Source: Escallonia rubra (taxonomy: Eukaryota > Streptophyta > Magnoliopsida > Escalloniales > Escalloniaceae). Taken from it: a stretch of 64,000 bases of DNA. Each line of letters starts with the position of its first letter. The stretch's first letter is position 1. The stretch covers positions 62,001 to 126,000 of the forward strand of contig JAVXUO010002108.1 of the NCBI GenBank assembly GCA_033065855.1, in the 5' to 3' direction. Both the position numbers and the translations under genes were made by a program. Below, one piece after another: positions 1-10,890 of the stretch. The notes under the pieces are model-generated. The model saw nothing but the letters and a program-made list of their open reading frames with translations, was not told where the DNA came from and ran no database searches.

Positions 1-381
1 TGCAGTCGACTGCATTCCAATGCAGTCGACTGCATTCCTAAAAATGCAGTTTCCTTGTTTTTAAAGCATGAAAAACTTTTATGCATGCAAGGGAAACCTA
101 TGGGCAAGTTCTAGGTATACAGTCATTGTAACGATCATCTCTTTACATCTAGTTTACAAAGAAGGAAATAAAGCGTTGTAAAAATCAATCGACGAATTCC
201 TTCTTTGATGCGTTCCGTTGAGAGTTTTTGACCGTGTTGCTCGTCTAATAATCCGTTTGCATGAGTATGAGATTGTTCTTATTGTTTCATCAACTCAATG
301 CATGTTAGACAACATAAACATCAATGTTAGTTATCATCAAAACCAAATATAATCCTAGGTTAAATAACCGTAGGGTTAACA
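1..381 (-). mobile_element. LARD-A: 3' LTR (partial), Sirevirus-like, non-autonomous
   Basis: The LTR is read on the minus strand and is cut by the window edge. Its terminal TGTTAACCCTAC lies at 381 reading leftward and is followed on its internal side by a polypurine tract. The sequence closely matches 3650-4048, the other LTR of the same element. Two copies of the palindrome CAGTCGACTG lie in the first 40 bases. Assignment to a Ty1/copia Sirevirus-type element rests on the LTR end, the polypurine tracts and the iMet primer site. Confidence 0.8.
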
Positions 382-940
382 ATCTCCCCCTTTTTTATGA
401 TGGCAAACATTGATTCAAATAATATGAGATATATAAGATAATAAAGGCAAAGAACCATAACAATCTCAATTATAAACCATAAGGGGTCATGAGAAGAAAT
501 CATGACAAAAAGCTCCCCCTATCTTAAGCAGTATAGGGCTCCCCCTAACTTAAGCAATATATGCTCATATCAAGTCCACACAAATATGAATCAACAATAT
601 TTTCTCCCCCTTTTGATATCATTGAAAAAGATCAAGGGTGTGTGTGAAAGTGATCAACTTATGTATCCATCCATGGATAATCAATATAGCCAACAAGGGC
701 ATTCAAAAACAAGAAAGCATAAGTACTTGAGTAACCATCAAAAGGTATATCAAGACTGGTAATAATAGCACATAAAAACGTATTATGAATCAAAAGTGCA
801 GCAAGAGAAGCGTTAAACAAAGTGCTAAAATTTAGAATAACAACCCAAGTTCTAATGTAATACTTTGAATAACATCCATGACAAGGTCTAAAATAAAGTC
901 TGAAGACATAAGCATAAAGTACTAATCAAGTCCTAATGTC
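382..940 (-). other. Multiple polypurine tract region of LARD-A
   Basis: No gene is visible here. On the minus strand the region carries a polypurine tract next to the LTR (382-395, complement of CTCCCCCTTTTTT) and three further AGGGGGAG-like tracts near 511-518, 538-545 and 603-613. Multiple polypurine tracts upstream of the 3' LTR are a known hallmark of Sireviruses. The short open frame at 502-762 crosses these tracts and is not a gene. Confidence 0.7.
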
Positions 941-2238
941 TCAAGGACCTGATGGTGGAGGTGGTGGATGAAAGATGTCATCCTCGGGACACTGAATCCC
1001 ACAATGATCCTCCATGCGAGAGAGGCGTCGACTGAGCTGGCTATGGGCGAGATCCATCCGACTGAAACTGGCATGCATATGCTGCTGCATCATATCTAAG
1101 CGTGCGAGGATCACTTCATATCCGGAAGCAGAAGGACCGGAAGAAGTGCCCGCCTCATGTGTAATCGGAATGATCAACGGAGGTGATCACGATCAATCCC
1201 GTCGCCAGCATCTCTATCAGCATCAGCATCAGTAGCATCATCCTCATCATCATCGCCATCATATCCATTAGCCTCATCCTCATCATCATTCGCATCCTCA
1301 TCATCATCATCATCATCATCCACCATAGCAGTGTCCATGTCAGGCTCAGACAAGAAACGACTGCGATCATCTAAAAGTTTCTTCCTACGAAGGGTAGAGC
1401 AGTCGAGTACCTTGTGCTGAGTCACCTCAATATACTCACATGGAAGAGGTATGTCAAATGCAGCAAAAATGTGAGTGAGTAGGAGGCCATAAGGTATAGC
1501 TAAGCCAGGATGAAAAACGCTCCTAATCATGTTCATCATGATAAGACGAGAGAGGTTAAGGGGTGTACCCGAGCGGAAAAAGGCCACGAGCTGAACGTCT
1601 ATGTAAGAAACAAATGAAAGACCCCCGGCTCTAGGGATGACGCTGTGACCGATGACATGATGGAATAGTCGAGACAGAGGTGGTAGGTCACTAAGGGTGG
1701 GCTTATGTGCAGCCCTAATCTGTCGACTGTGAAGTGTGTGTCGAAGCTGGTCCTCGATGGAGAAAGGTCGGTCAAACCAATGTGATTGACCGACGACAGG
1801 AATCATCTCTAGGGAAAATGAAAAACCAGTGTCGGGGAGGCCTAGAAGATCGGCTAGTCGTGACTGAGAGAATGAGAGACGTCGACCAAAGACATATGAA
1901 GTGAGTGTACACGACTCAGTGGAAATGCTCCAAGTCAGATTTGCATAAAAAAGACGGATTGCATCAGGATAATATAGGATGGTGTTCCTATCAGTAAGAC
2001 GATCAAGATAGCAATCCTGAAGGTGTCTAAGTACACCTATGCTAGATAGAAATGGAGTGTCTAAACGCAAACCTGGAGCCAGAGGAGAAGAGTTTTGAGT
2101 GGAGAAATGGTCTAGAGCCTCACGGTTTCGATAGCGGTTGCGGTCAAACTCTACCGCGATAGGCTCGGGCTCGGGCGCGGGTGTGGGTGCGGCTCGTGAT
2201 CAGGATGAACTAGTGCGAGCACGTTTCTCTCTGGCCAT
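941..2238 (-). pseudogene. Plant retrotransposon ORF of the 'putative plant transposon protein' type, broken
   Basis: Translation on the minus strand starts at an ATG at 2238 (reading MAREKRARTSS). It meets one TGA at about codon 13, then stays open to 1174 for about 300 residues, and continues in a shifted frame from 1177 to 941. The body has a pattern (RLFYANLTW, then LLGLPDTG, then a hydrophobic helix-rich half) resembling the plant-specific protein found in LARD-like and Athila-related elements; the function of that family is unknown to me. A run of Asp/Glu residues encoded by ATC/CAT triplet repeats lies at 1200-1325, followed by a tail with a short helical stretch and a proline run. The TGA is explained by one C-to-T change at a CpG (CGA to TGA). 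The family assignment is from pattern memory only. Confidence 0.6.
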
Positions 2239-2777
2239 TCTTGAAGCAATCTAACAAATTTGGAAGATAGAGAACATAAGAAATATGTATGAAAAAAAGC
2301 AAAAATAAAAAATTAGGGTTTATGAAGTGTTTGAAAAAATAAACCCTAGTTAATGCAATTTTGAAGAAAAAAGGAATTTAGTATAAATTGAATGTAAGTA
2401 ACTATGTTGAAGCAAGTAATATGTATAACTAAACATGAATGAAGAGATAAGACAACTAATTGCATGATAAATTTGAAAATTTTTGATAGATGAAGAACCC
2501 TAATTTATGCAATTTGGGGAAAGACCAATTTTGGACAAATTGAAGGTAATTAACCATGTATAATCAAGATCTGATACCAATTGTTAGGATCAAGCTCTTA
2601 CCACTGCACCAAAAGCAATTGCTGTTAGTAAGGACGCAACTTTATTTCCTTAAAGTCCTAGCACAGCAGCCAGCGCACACGGTCAAGTACACAAGGGAGT
2701 AGATAGACGCGGCCAACCTCCGATCTGCCAACAATCCCTTCCCCAGATACACCCCGGGGGACTCAAACCCGTGACCT
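2239..2777 (-). other. Leader of LARD-A, with a possible tRNA-derived insert
   Basis: This is a non-coding leader between primer site and ORF. On the minus strand 2758-2776 reads like a tRNA B box (GGTCACGGGTTTGAGTCCC) and 2594-2611 like an A box (TGGTGCAGTGGTAAGAGC). A second primer-site-like TGGTATCAGA lies at 2570-2579. The boxes are in reverse order for a single tRNA unit, so a SINE fragment or rearranged insertion is only a suggestion. The rest (2239-2569) is AT-rich with nothing recognisable. Confidence 0.35.
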
Positions 2778-2789
2778 GCTCTGATACCA
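2778..2789 (-). promoter_or_regulatory. Primer binding site, tRNA-iMet type, of LARD-A
   Basis: The minus strand reads TGGTATCAGAGC two bases inside the LTR terminal CA, the standard initiator-methionine primer site of plant LTR retrotransposons. The same LTR end, spacing and primer site occur in the Gag-only element at 33841-33861. Confidence 0.9.
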
Positions 2790-3440
2790 CTTGAAACCAA
2801 AAAGATAACCCTAGAGGGGGGTGAATAGGGTTTTAAGACTACTTTAGAAAATTAACAAACAACAAACCACAATCTCAATAACTTAAATAAGCAAACAACC
2901 AATCTCAACACAAATGTAAAACAATAATGTAAAGAGAGAAGGGTTTAAAGATACATGACAAGGAGATTTAAATGGTTCGGCTTGATATACCCTCAAGCCT
3001 ACGTCCACCCCTTCAAGGAACTCCCTTGAAAGGCCCTAGAATCCACTAGTATGATCTTCCTTACGGGTCAAGATTGAACCTCTTACAATCCCTTGATGCT
3101 ATGCCCACATCAAGAACAAGCTTCGACAAACCCAAAGCTCCAAAGCTTGACAACCCCAAGCTTTGATACAAGAACCTTTAGATGAAGAAATGTGTACAAG
3201 ATTTCACTCTCAAGAAGTAGATGAGTACAAGTTTAAGCACTAGAACAAGAGAGATGAGTGTATGATGACTTATGAAAGTGTATATCTCTCAAATGTAAGC
3301 TCACAATAAATGGTCTCTTGAAATGGATGAGAAATCAATGAAACCCAAGAGAGATTGAACAATTGCTTTGATCTTTGAGAATATGAAAAATAAGAGAGCT
3401 TTGAATGCAATTGATGAATCAAAACTATGGCCAAGATGAG

Positions 3441-3450
3441 TATTTATAGA
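3441..3450 (-). promoter_or_regulatory. TATA box of the LARD-A LTR
   Basis: The minus strand reads TCTATAAATA. It lies downstream of the palindrome cluster in the element's orientation, as expected for the U3/R border. Confidence 0.65.
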
Positions 3451-3510
3451 GGTGGGAATAAATATGACCGTTTGGAGTTAGGTAGGGCAATTAATGCGCC
3501 AAACGGTAAA

Positions 3511-3705
3511 TACAGTCGACTGTAATGCACCATTGCAGTCGACTGTAATCCCAAAGTAGCCGTTGGAAATTCAAATTCCAACTTGCAGTCGACTGTAATC
3601 CAATGCAGTCAACTGTAATAGGCTACTGGAAGTATTGCAGTCGACTGCATTCCAATGCAGTCGAGTGTAATACCTCACTGCCCAACTTGCAGTCGACTAC
3701 ATTCC
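3511..3705. repeat. Cluster of CAGTCGACTG palindromes in U3
   Basis: Seven copies of the 10-bp palindrome CAGTCGACTG or one-base variants lie at about 3512, 3536, 3585, 3605, 3637, 3656 and 3690, all upstream of the TATA box. Sirevirus LTRs are known to be rich in palindromic motifs in this position, although this exact motif is not one I can name. Confidence 0.85.
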
Positions 3706-4048
3706 TGAAAATGCAGTTTCCTTATTTTTAAAGCATGAAAAATTTTTATGCATGCAAGGGAAACCTATGGGCAAGTTCTAGGTATACAGTCATCGTAACG
3801 ATCATCTCTTTACGTCTAGTTTACAAAGAAGGAAATAAAGCGTTGTAAAAATCAATCGATGAATTCCTTCTTTGATGCGTTCCGTTGAGAGTCTTTGATC
3901 GTGTTGCTCATCTAATAATCCGTTTGCATGAGTATGAGATTGTTCCTATTGCTTCATCAACTCAATGCATGTTAGACAACATAAACATCAATGTTAGTTA
4001 TCATCAAAAGCAAATATAATCCTAGGTTAAATAACCGTAGGATTAACA

Positions 4049-4382
4049 CAAAGGACTATACCGGCACCCCCTTGTCGAATGGGAGCTCCATTAGGACCTT
4101 TGCTAGTGGTGAAGCCATTGAACTCAAGCGTCCATAAATCATCTATGTCAGAGATAAGGGCTGTCTCCTCCCCAGGCAATTGATCTGAGGTCGGTTCATA
4201 CTGTTGGCGCGAGAAGAAGGCCAGGAGGTCTGCAAGTGCTTGGCTCTGTAGAGCTGTAGGATTCTTGATGGATAAACCCAACTCAGCCAATAGCAATAAC
4301 CAACGGGTAAGTCGGCCAGACAGGGCAGGGCGTGTGAGCATGTATCGTAGTGGATCAGCCTTGGTGACAAGCGTGATTTGGT
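4049..4382 (-). pseudogene. Ty3/gypsy (Tat-like) RNase H fragment
   Basis: The minus-strand translation reads TLVTKADPLRYMLTRP, then RWLLLLAELG, SQALADLLA, and after a linker LWTLEFNGFTTSKG...GGAGIVL. This is the end of the RT-linked RNase H followed by the start of a second, RNase H1-like domain, as in Tat-lineage gypsy elements. The right side is joined abruptly to family A LTR sequence at about 4383. The left side is cut by insertion of LARD-A at 4048. About 110 residues remain. Confidence 0.8.
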
Positions 4383-4756
4383 GCAAATAATTATCAAATA
4401 TGCTCAGCATGTAATAACAGGCGAGCATCGATAGATTTCAAAACAACCGATTCAGGTTCAGTCTTGGGGTTTTCTTGGTAATAACATGCTGATATCAAAT
4501 ACATATCTCAGGGTTTGACAATAACTATAAGCAAATTGAAAGAATACTTACGACTACGAGTTATCAAAATAAGGATTTGGATAAAAGTCCTTATCGAGGG
4601 TTCAAATAAAAACCCTCACCTAGATCCGAAGCTACACTATCTAATCGGAAAGTCTGTTGCTTTAACCTAAACGGAATAATCCAATGATCAGTATACATAA
4701 TAGAATACAATATTATAAATTCAATACTGACTCACGCATACACCTAGAACCGCCCC

Positions 4757-6110
4757 TTCACCGAATATGTAAAATTACCAAAATGCCCCTAGGGTGTAAA
4801 ATTACCAAAAACACCCCTCACACCCTTAAATCACCAAAAGAGCATTCCCATAAGTAAAATCACTCAAATAACCTTATTGTATGTGAATTTACCCACAAAT
4901 ACCTTTAATAGGTAAAATTACCAAAATACCCCCTCGGGGGTGTCAATTTACCAAAATACCCACTCTCTCACTTGAATCACAAAAGTAGCCTTCCCGCAAG
5001 TAAAATCACTCGAGCAACCTTACTGTATGCATAGGCAGACCTACATGGTGACAAGGGGGGGCTGAAGCACCCCCTGACTTTTGAAAAAAACATTGTTTTC
5101 GGGAATCGCCCCGAGACCCCGTTCCCCGAGACCCACACTCAGCAGTCACCTCCCTCTCTCTTATCATGACCGTGAGTGACCGCCGGTGGACTAAGTTCAA
5201 GCCGTGACGAGGCTACTCTGACCAGATCTGGCCCCTACCGGCGACTGCGAGTCCGCGACTGATGCCGCTTAGGCGACGCGCCGATGCCGCGACGAGCTCT
5301 GCTCTTCGACTGCTACTCCGAAGTCTGACCAGATCTGGCCCCTCACCCCTGCAGGCGACCGCGACTGAAGCCGCTCAGGCGACGATGCCGACGAGGCTCC
5401 CTGCTGCCTGTTGGCTGCTTGACTTGCTGCTGCTTCGACTGCTTGTGGAGTTGTGGTCTGTCTCAGTGTCTCGGTGGACAGTGTGCCTTGTGATTTGTGA
5501 ATGTGAGTCTATGTTATCAGTGATAACATATTGAATTGTGCAATGCATGTGATATATTGTGCCTTGTAAATTGTAATTTATCATTCAACCGGATATTGTG
5601 TGCAATGCATGTGATATATTGAATTGTTTGACAAAAATATAAATGGATAACTGGATAAGGGGTCTGCACGGTTTTAATTAACTTTGAATAATCAAGATTG
5701 ACTGAAAAAATTATCGAAGTATCTTACTATAAATCGTTATTATAGACATCCTATTAATCATACATTATTTGGACAATTTGTCATACTAGTCCTTTGAAAA
5801 AATTATCAAAGTGCACTTTGTTTTTAATATTATTTGTAATTTTTTTTTTTGGTGAATTCGATATAATTTTTGTACCCCCTGAAAAAAATTCCTAGTTCCG
5901 CCCCTTACTATATGTGAATTTTCCTTGAAATACCTTTATAGGAAAAATTACCAAAATACCCCATCTCACACTTGAATCACAAAAGCAACCTTCCTGCAAG
6001 TAAAATCACTAAAACAACCTTTTTGTATGTGAATTTTCCTCAAAATACCTTTTATAGGTAAAATTGCCAAAATACCTCCCCGGGGTGGCCAATTATCAAA
6101 ATATCTCCTG
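4757..6110. repeat. Degenerate minisatellite of 'ggtaattttac' type units in family A LTR
   Basis: About 30-35 bp units, each ending 'accaaaatacccc' or 'cacttgaatcac' on the plus strand, repeat through 4757-5029 and 5907-6110 on both sides of the hAT-like insertion. The reverse complement recurs at 12890-13060. Confidence 0.6.
5030..5906. mobile_element. Non-autonomous hAT-like DNA element (877 bp)
   Basis: The left end reads CATAGGCAGACCTA. The reverse complement of the right end reads AAGGGGCGGAACTA, matching at 9 of 14 positions, as imperfect terminal inverted repeats. Flanks are ACTGTATG (5022-5029) and ACTATATG (5907-5914), an 8-bp duplication with one mismatch, the size made by hAT transposases. 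Ends of the GGGGCGGA-CTAGG type with a nearby run of A and G are common on plant hAT relatives. The 90-aa open frame at 5262-5534 is GC-rich and unrecognised; no transposase domain is seen. Confidence 0.65.
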
Positions 6111-7628
6111 GGGGTTTCCGGCACTGGGAAAATTGTAAAACATCTTAAAACACTATTTTAAGCATCCTGAAGTGATTTTTTTGGCACAAAATTATTTTAG
6201 AAAATTTTCGCCCGAAAATCACGAACTGGTGTCCGGACTGAGAGCTCAGAAGCCAGTTTCGCTAAAAATATCTATCGGCATCTAAAATGGCACAAAATTT
6301 TAGATAATAGAACATCTCAGTAAAATAAAATTTTCAGATTAAAATAACTTAATTTACTATGTTAAATAAAACAAGAATTTCTCTTAATCGATACCCTAAT
6401 TTAGCATTCTTCATGGACACTGAACTCACACACTCACTGCTACACTCAAACGAACACACCAAAACACTCACATACACATTAATACCCCTATAACACACTT
6501 TAACAAACAATTAATACACAATTACACGGACTTATACACACACCCGAACACATACACTGTCATACACGCACACCCACTATCACACACTCAAACGCACATA
6601 CACCTCCCGCAACCACACTGAAAACTCACAATTTCACCTCACGTCTTCCTAAACACACAAACATCACATACACACACTAATTCACCACTGCACCGCACAC
6701 AGAACACCCACGCACACACAGACATCCCTCACACACACTGTCAACTCCCCCCATGGCATACACTTACACACTGAACACACCAACATTCATTACACCACTC
6801 AATAATCTCATACATATGCTAAAATTCTCGCAGCTACAGCAAAAATACACCTACACTCAAGAACACGCACACTCCTTGCTCCGTAACCAACACCCACTGA
6901 ACACAATCCCAACACTCTGAACAACGGTAGAACACACACAAAAAACTGGAATTGCATACTAGGACGGAGGGGAAAAATTACCCTTGAGCTTCCTCTTTAA
7001 TCTCTCTTTCTCTCTCTCGAATTTTCTGCCCAGATTTCCCTGTTTTCCCCCATCTGTTCGCATGTGCTCTCTGTTCTTCTTTCTAGTTTTGCCGCTACTG
7101 TTCATCAGCTTCCCTTTTCTCTTTTTTCCTTTTTTTCACTTAATTTCCTAAAGATTCTAGCCATTATTTAAATTCTTAAATTAGCTTAGTCATTATATTT
7201 TAAGTAGGAGGCGGCATCCATCAAGAGAATTTCTCCAAAAATTTGACACCTGATGGCATTTTTCATAATTTGCAAAATAGCCCCCCAAAGTTTCCATATC
7301 TGCAAAATAACTCCAAACTTTATGTAATTACATTTAGGCCCCAAATTAATTCTAATTTCTATTAATTTAAATAGATATCACTAAAATATGTACTCTCACT
7401 AATTTTATTATTCTTCACCACTAAAAATATTAATTTACATTTATGCTCCCAAAATTTTTCGAAATTACTAAATGACCCCAAAAGTTTTCAAAATTATATT
7501 TTTGTCCCAAACTCTTTTTAAGCTCCCATATGCTACTAATACTCGAGCACTGCTCAAAATTATTGTCCGTTTATTTTTTGGTTCACATATGGTTATCTTA
7601 AACAGCTCCTGAAGTTTGGTATATTACA

Positions 7629-7661
7629 AGATACCCCATTTTTCTAGTCTTTTTATATAAA
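7629..7661. other. Short AT-rich spacer
   Basis: Thirty-three bases lie between the LTR end at 7628 and the TIR-like end at 7662. Nothing recognisable is seen. Confidence 0.5.
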
Positions 7662-8622
7662 GGGAAAATTACACCTACGTCCCTGAGGTTAGGGTATAAT
7701 TACAGTCAATGACATTAAGTTTTAAAATGTAACATATCGTGACCAAACACTTTTAAAATGTATCAGCCCTGTCCATCCGTCAGGATTCCGTCCAAAAAGT
7801 GTACTTTTTTATGACGTCATCAATACGTATTTTTAAAATGACGATGCTACTTCTTGTACTGTATATATTGAATATTTTTAAAAATTTTAAATTAAGATTT
7901 CCAGCCATAATTTAAAGTCACAATGTATCACCTTGCAAATTAGGACTTTTTTGAAACTCTAATTTGCAAATTAGGGTTTTGCTTGCAAATTAAACTTCAA
8001 TTCCTCACTAAAATCCTCCCCACCCATCGGCAGCCCTCTCCCTCACCCCACAATGGCAGCCCCTTCCATCGCCCCACGCCAATTGAGAAAAAAAAGTTAG
8101 GCCCCTTTTGGTCAACCCACCCACACCACCACCATACGCAAACCACCGTCGGTCAACCCACCCACACCACCACCATACACAAACCACCGTCGGTCAACCC
8201 ACCCACACCACCACCATACACAAATCACGCCGTTACCTCCCAATGGCACTGTCAACCATCGCAGTAAGCGAAAAGTCAAGAAATGGGTGCTGGATCACCT
8301 CGACTCTGAAGCCATGTTAATTAGTGGATGGAGGTGCGGGGAGGTGCGGTGACGGGGAAGGGGAATGGGGAGGGCGATGTGGTGACGGGAAGGGGGAGGC
8401 AGACGGGGCGCCGAAGCGGTTAGACAGTTGTGGGGGAGTTTGAGATAGAGAAATGGGGTTAGGGGGGGGAAGAATAATGGCATTAATCTTTTTTTTTTAA
8501 GATGAAGTAATGGCATTAAAAAAATAATAAGGTTCCAATTTAGGGGTAATAAAGTCTTTTCATTAAAACCATTAGGATTTTTAAGATTCTATTTGGTCAA
8601 CAGACATAAGTGTAATTTGTCC
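7662..8622. mobile_element. TIR-type element, possibly Mutator-like MITE
   Basis: The left end GGGAAAATTACACCTACGTC matches the reverse complement of the right end (GGACAAATTACACTTATGTC) at 16 of 20 positions. The internal text 'ccctgaggtt' and 'gtcaggattccgtcc' resembles common plant Mutator-like MITEs. I could not find a convincing target duplication. A GC-richer core (8010-8460) with a 41-bp tandem repeat may be captured sequence. The open frames at 7983-8320 and 8295-8516 are proline/histidine-rich and unrecognised. Confidence 0.45.
8110..8232. repeat. 41-bp tandem repeat, three units
   Basis: Units start at 8110, 8151 and 8192, each beginning GGTCAACCCACCCACACCAC; the third diverges at its end. 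A period of 41 is not a multiple of three, so a conserved coding role is unlikely. Confidence 0.9.
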
Positions 8623-9306
8623 AAGATTCCGTTTGGACTTTATTACTAATTAAGGATTATTATAGGTGAAGGCCTAGTAATATATCAAACTTAATTAATA
8701 AATCAATCCAATCCATAATGTGTCCAGTCCATTCATCCATTCCCGTCTATTTTAGTAATTGGGCTTAGTCTAGTCCAATTGAGTGGGCTAGTCCACACTC
8801 CACATATCGAGAGTCTGATTTAGTTACAAGATTTCAGATTATTTGTGATTTATTCTTGATTTATGTGATTAATCCTTGATTTATATAGAATATGTAGATA
8901 ATTTCTGAATCTGATACATCCCATATGATTAAATAAGAGATAATTACTGAATTAGGGGCAGATAATGTCCCAAAATTCAGAAAATAATATTAAAAAATTA
9001 TGGGATCGATCAGTTATGAGATATTCATTTTATCATTTCTCGCGCCCCATATCTCTATAAAAAGGTCTCTTGACTACATATTTAAGGCCAGCTTTTTCTC
9101 TCTAGAGCTTTTATACTATTTCTCCTCAGAAGTGGTAGATCACCTCTTGGGAGAATTTAGCCTTTCAAACTTCATTTCTATATTCTTAAGTTGCTTGCAT
9201 CATGGATCCATCATAAAGCGTTCCTGAGTCTTGCAGGTAAGCGTGTTTGCGAGGTATGTTTATTGCTTTCTAGGCTAGTTTAGATCATAATAGTTAAGAG
9301 TGTTTC
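8623..9306 (+). mobile_element. Tat-type gypsy LTR, first part (split by insertion)
   Basis: The right part of this LTR is placed at 18356-18830, next to a Tat-type primer site; family A element 9307-18355 sits between. A TATA box (TATAAAAA, 9056-9063) and a donor-like CAG/GTAAGC (GT at 9237) lie in this part. The 5' edge is not resolved; the region may start inside the AT-rich stretch after 8622. The small open frame 9000-9227 overlaps the promoter and is not a gene. Confidence 0.55.
9302..9306. repeat. Target-site duplication, left (GTTTC)
   Basis: GTTTC here pairs with ATTTC at 18356-18360, four of five bases identical, flanking an element with TG...CA ends. Confidence 0.6.
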
Positions 9307-9791
9307 TGTAATACCCCGAACGTCGATATTTTTAGCCGGCTAATTTACTTTGTTTAGCTAAAATTTTCATACGCAATATGTAGCGTCAATTTGCATAAAC
9401 AGCTTTTTATCAGTAATATTTAGGGACAAATTTTTCAGAACCATAAGTTATAATTTACCGGTGGCCATTATAAGTGATATTAATTGGGACCTTTAGTAAC
9501 AATTAGAGTGAGTGACACTTTTAGAAACCTGTAGCGACAGTTTTGAAGTGGAGTAAAAAAGGAAATTTATGATGGTTAAAGGGATAGTTGAAAATAATTA
9601 AATGAATTATTGAATAATTTAAAAGAGACAGAATCTAATTTTTTGTTTTGGTCAACTCTTTATTTTTGGAAGCTAATTAGAGAGGGAACAAGGGATAAGA
9701 ATGTGGAGAAAATTGTGTCTTTGGTTTTTCTATCGAATTTATGATTACTTTTACAAAAAAAGAGGAAAAGAGAGATTTATGTTACGTCTAA

Positions 9792-9816
9792 ACACACACA
9801 CACACACACACACACA
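9792..9816. repeat. (CA)n microsatellite
   Basis: An uninterrupted CA dinucleotide run of about 12 units lies in the LTR upstream of the GT-rich block. Confidence 0.95.
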
Positions 9817-9954
9817 TAGAGGCCGGTGAGCCAGAAATTAGCGTTGGAATCTGGCAAAGTTCAATTCTCGTATGTTTATATTTTCCTCTTGCATTACAAT
9901 AAATTAGTGTATGTATTTTGTATATTATTATATGTGTGTAAGAAGAATTTTCCT

Positions 9955-10890
9955 TCAGTCCTTGCTGGGTATTAGTGTGGGTTGAGTGTGCGTGAGGGGG
10001 TGATTGTGTGTGTGCTTGTAGGTGTGTAATGAGGGAGCAAGAGAGGGCAGTCATGGCTGCCCTCTCTTGCTCCCAGGGCTGCCGTAGTGAGCGCACCACT
10101 ATGAATATATTGTACGTGAATGTGTATGTGGGTAAGGGATAAGGCAGAAAGTGAAGCCGCGGCAGTGGATACAGTGACTGCATACGTGTGTGACAAAATG
10201 TGTGTATCCATGAAAAGGGTGGGGAAAGTGTGTTTTGTGTGTATATACATTATGTAATGTGTGTGTATTAGCTGTGTGAGGGGTGTGAAAAGGCTACCGT
10301 AGGGTGTTTAGGTACACTATGTGGGTAGTGGTGAATGGAGGGGGGGGAGGGGGTTAATTGTGGTGCACGGTGTGCTGTGAAATGTGTGTGTCTAATTTGA
10401 GTGTGTGCATCAGTGAGTGTTTTGTGTGTGTGTTTGTGGGTGAAGTGGGTTTATGAGAAGGGATGGGGAGAAGATGGAAGAGCATGTGGGGTGGGGGGGG
10501 GGGGAGGCAAGAGAGGAGCTACTGTCGTGTGTGTGAGGCAGTAGTTGTGATGGATTTTGTGTGTGTGCATTTGCATCAATGTGGGGGTGAAGGACAAGAA
10601 TGAAGGGAAATTGAAGCATCCGTGAAACATTGGTGCAATTGTGTGATACGTGTCTGTGATGTGTGGGTATATATATGTGGGATAGTGTGTGTGTAGCGTA
10701 TATAAGGAGTGAGTGAACATGTGGGAGTGTGTGTGTGTGGGGGGGGGGGTGTGTGGGTGTGAGTTTAATTCTGGGGAAGAGGTGTGTGCACAGAGAATTA
10801 TAAGAAGAAGAGAGAGTCATGTGGGTCTGCGTTGTGCAGTGGTACCCTGTGCTTGCACAGATGTACCACATGCATAAAGATGTGTACAAT
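9955..10890. repeat. GT-rich block with poly-G runs in LTR
   Basis: The plus strand is dominated by GTGTG tracts and G runs (for example near 10340-10350, 10494-10503, 10739-10749). A shorter homologous block lies at 15955-16680 in the other LTR. The minus-strand open frames here (Thr/His/Ser/Pro-rich) follow from this composition. Confidence 0.8.

Larger units (their letters stand above)
2792..4048 (-). mobile_element. LARD-A: 5' LTR, complete (1257 bp)
   Basis: On the minus strand the LTR begins TGTTAATCC at 4048 and ends GGTTTCA at 2792. It matches the partial LTR at 1-381. It is also homologous over its last few hundred bases to the LTRs at 32379 and 36745; shared blocks include 'gagggtatatcaagccgaac' and the CTATTCACCCCCCTCTAGGG block before the end. 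The insertion split an RNase H reading frame at 4048/4049. The second target-site copy is outside the window. Confidence 0.88.
4383..7628 (-). mobile_element. Family A LTR, reverse-oriented fragment
   Basis: Read on the minus strand it begins TGTAATATACC at 7628. It matches the plus-strand LTR around 12100-13450 in order: a GT-rich block, the segment around 12600-12800, the 'ggtaattttac' minisatellite, and the GGTTAAAGC...CTTTCCG block. The match stops at about 4383, where RNase H sequence begins without an LTR end, so it is truncated. No coding sequence is present. An 877-bp hAT-like element interrupts it. Confidence 0.7.

Noticed and set aside
1183..1374. Plus-strand Ile/Ser-rich frame opposite the acidic tract
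   Set aside because: It is the reverse reading of a GAT/ATC triplet repeat inside the minus-strand ORF.
5262..5534. Possible gene in the hAT-like element
   Set aside because: Ninety codons with GC bias, no transposase, BED or dimerisation motif, and an equally open overlapping frame on the other strand.
9788..10889. Minus-strand His/Thr/Pro-rich open frames in the family A LTR
   Set aside because: They arise from CA/GT-rich sequence; overlapping frames are equally open and the homologous region at 15800-16660 encodes different proteins.
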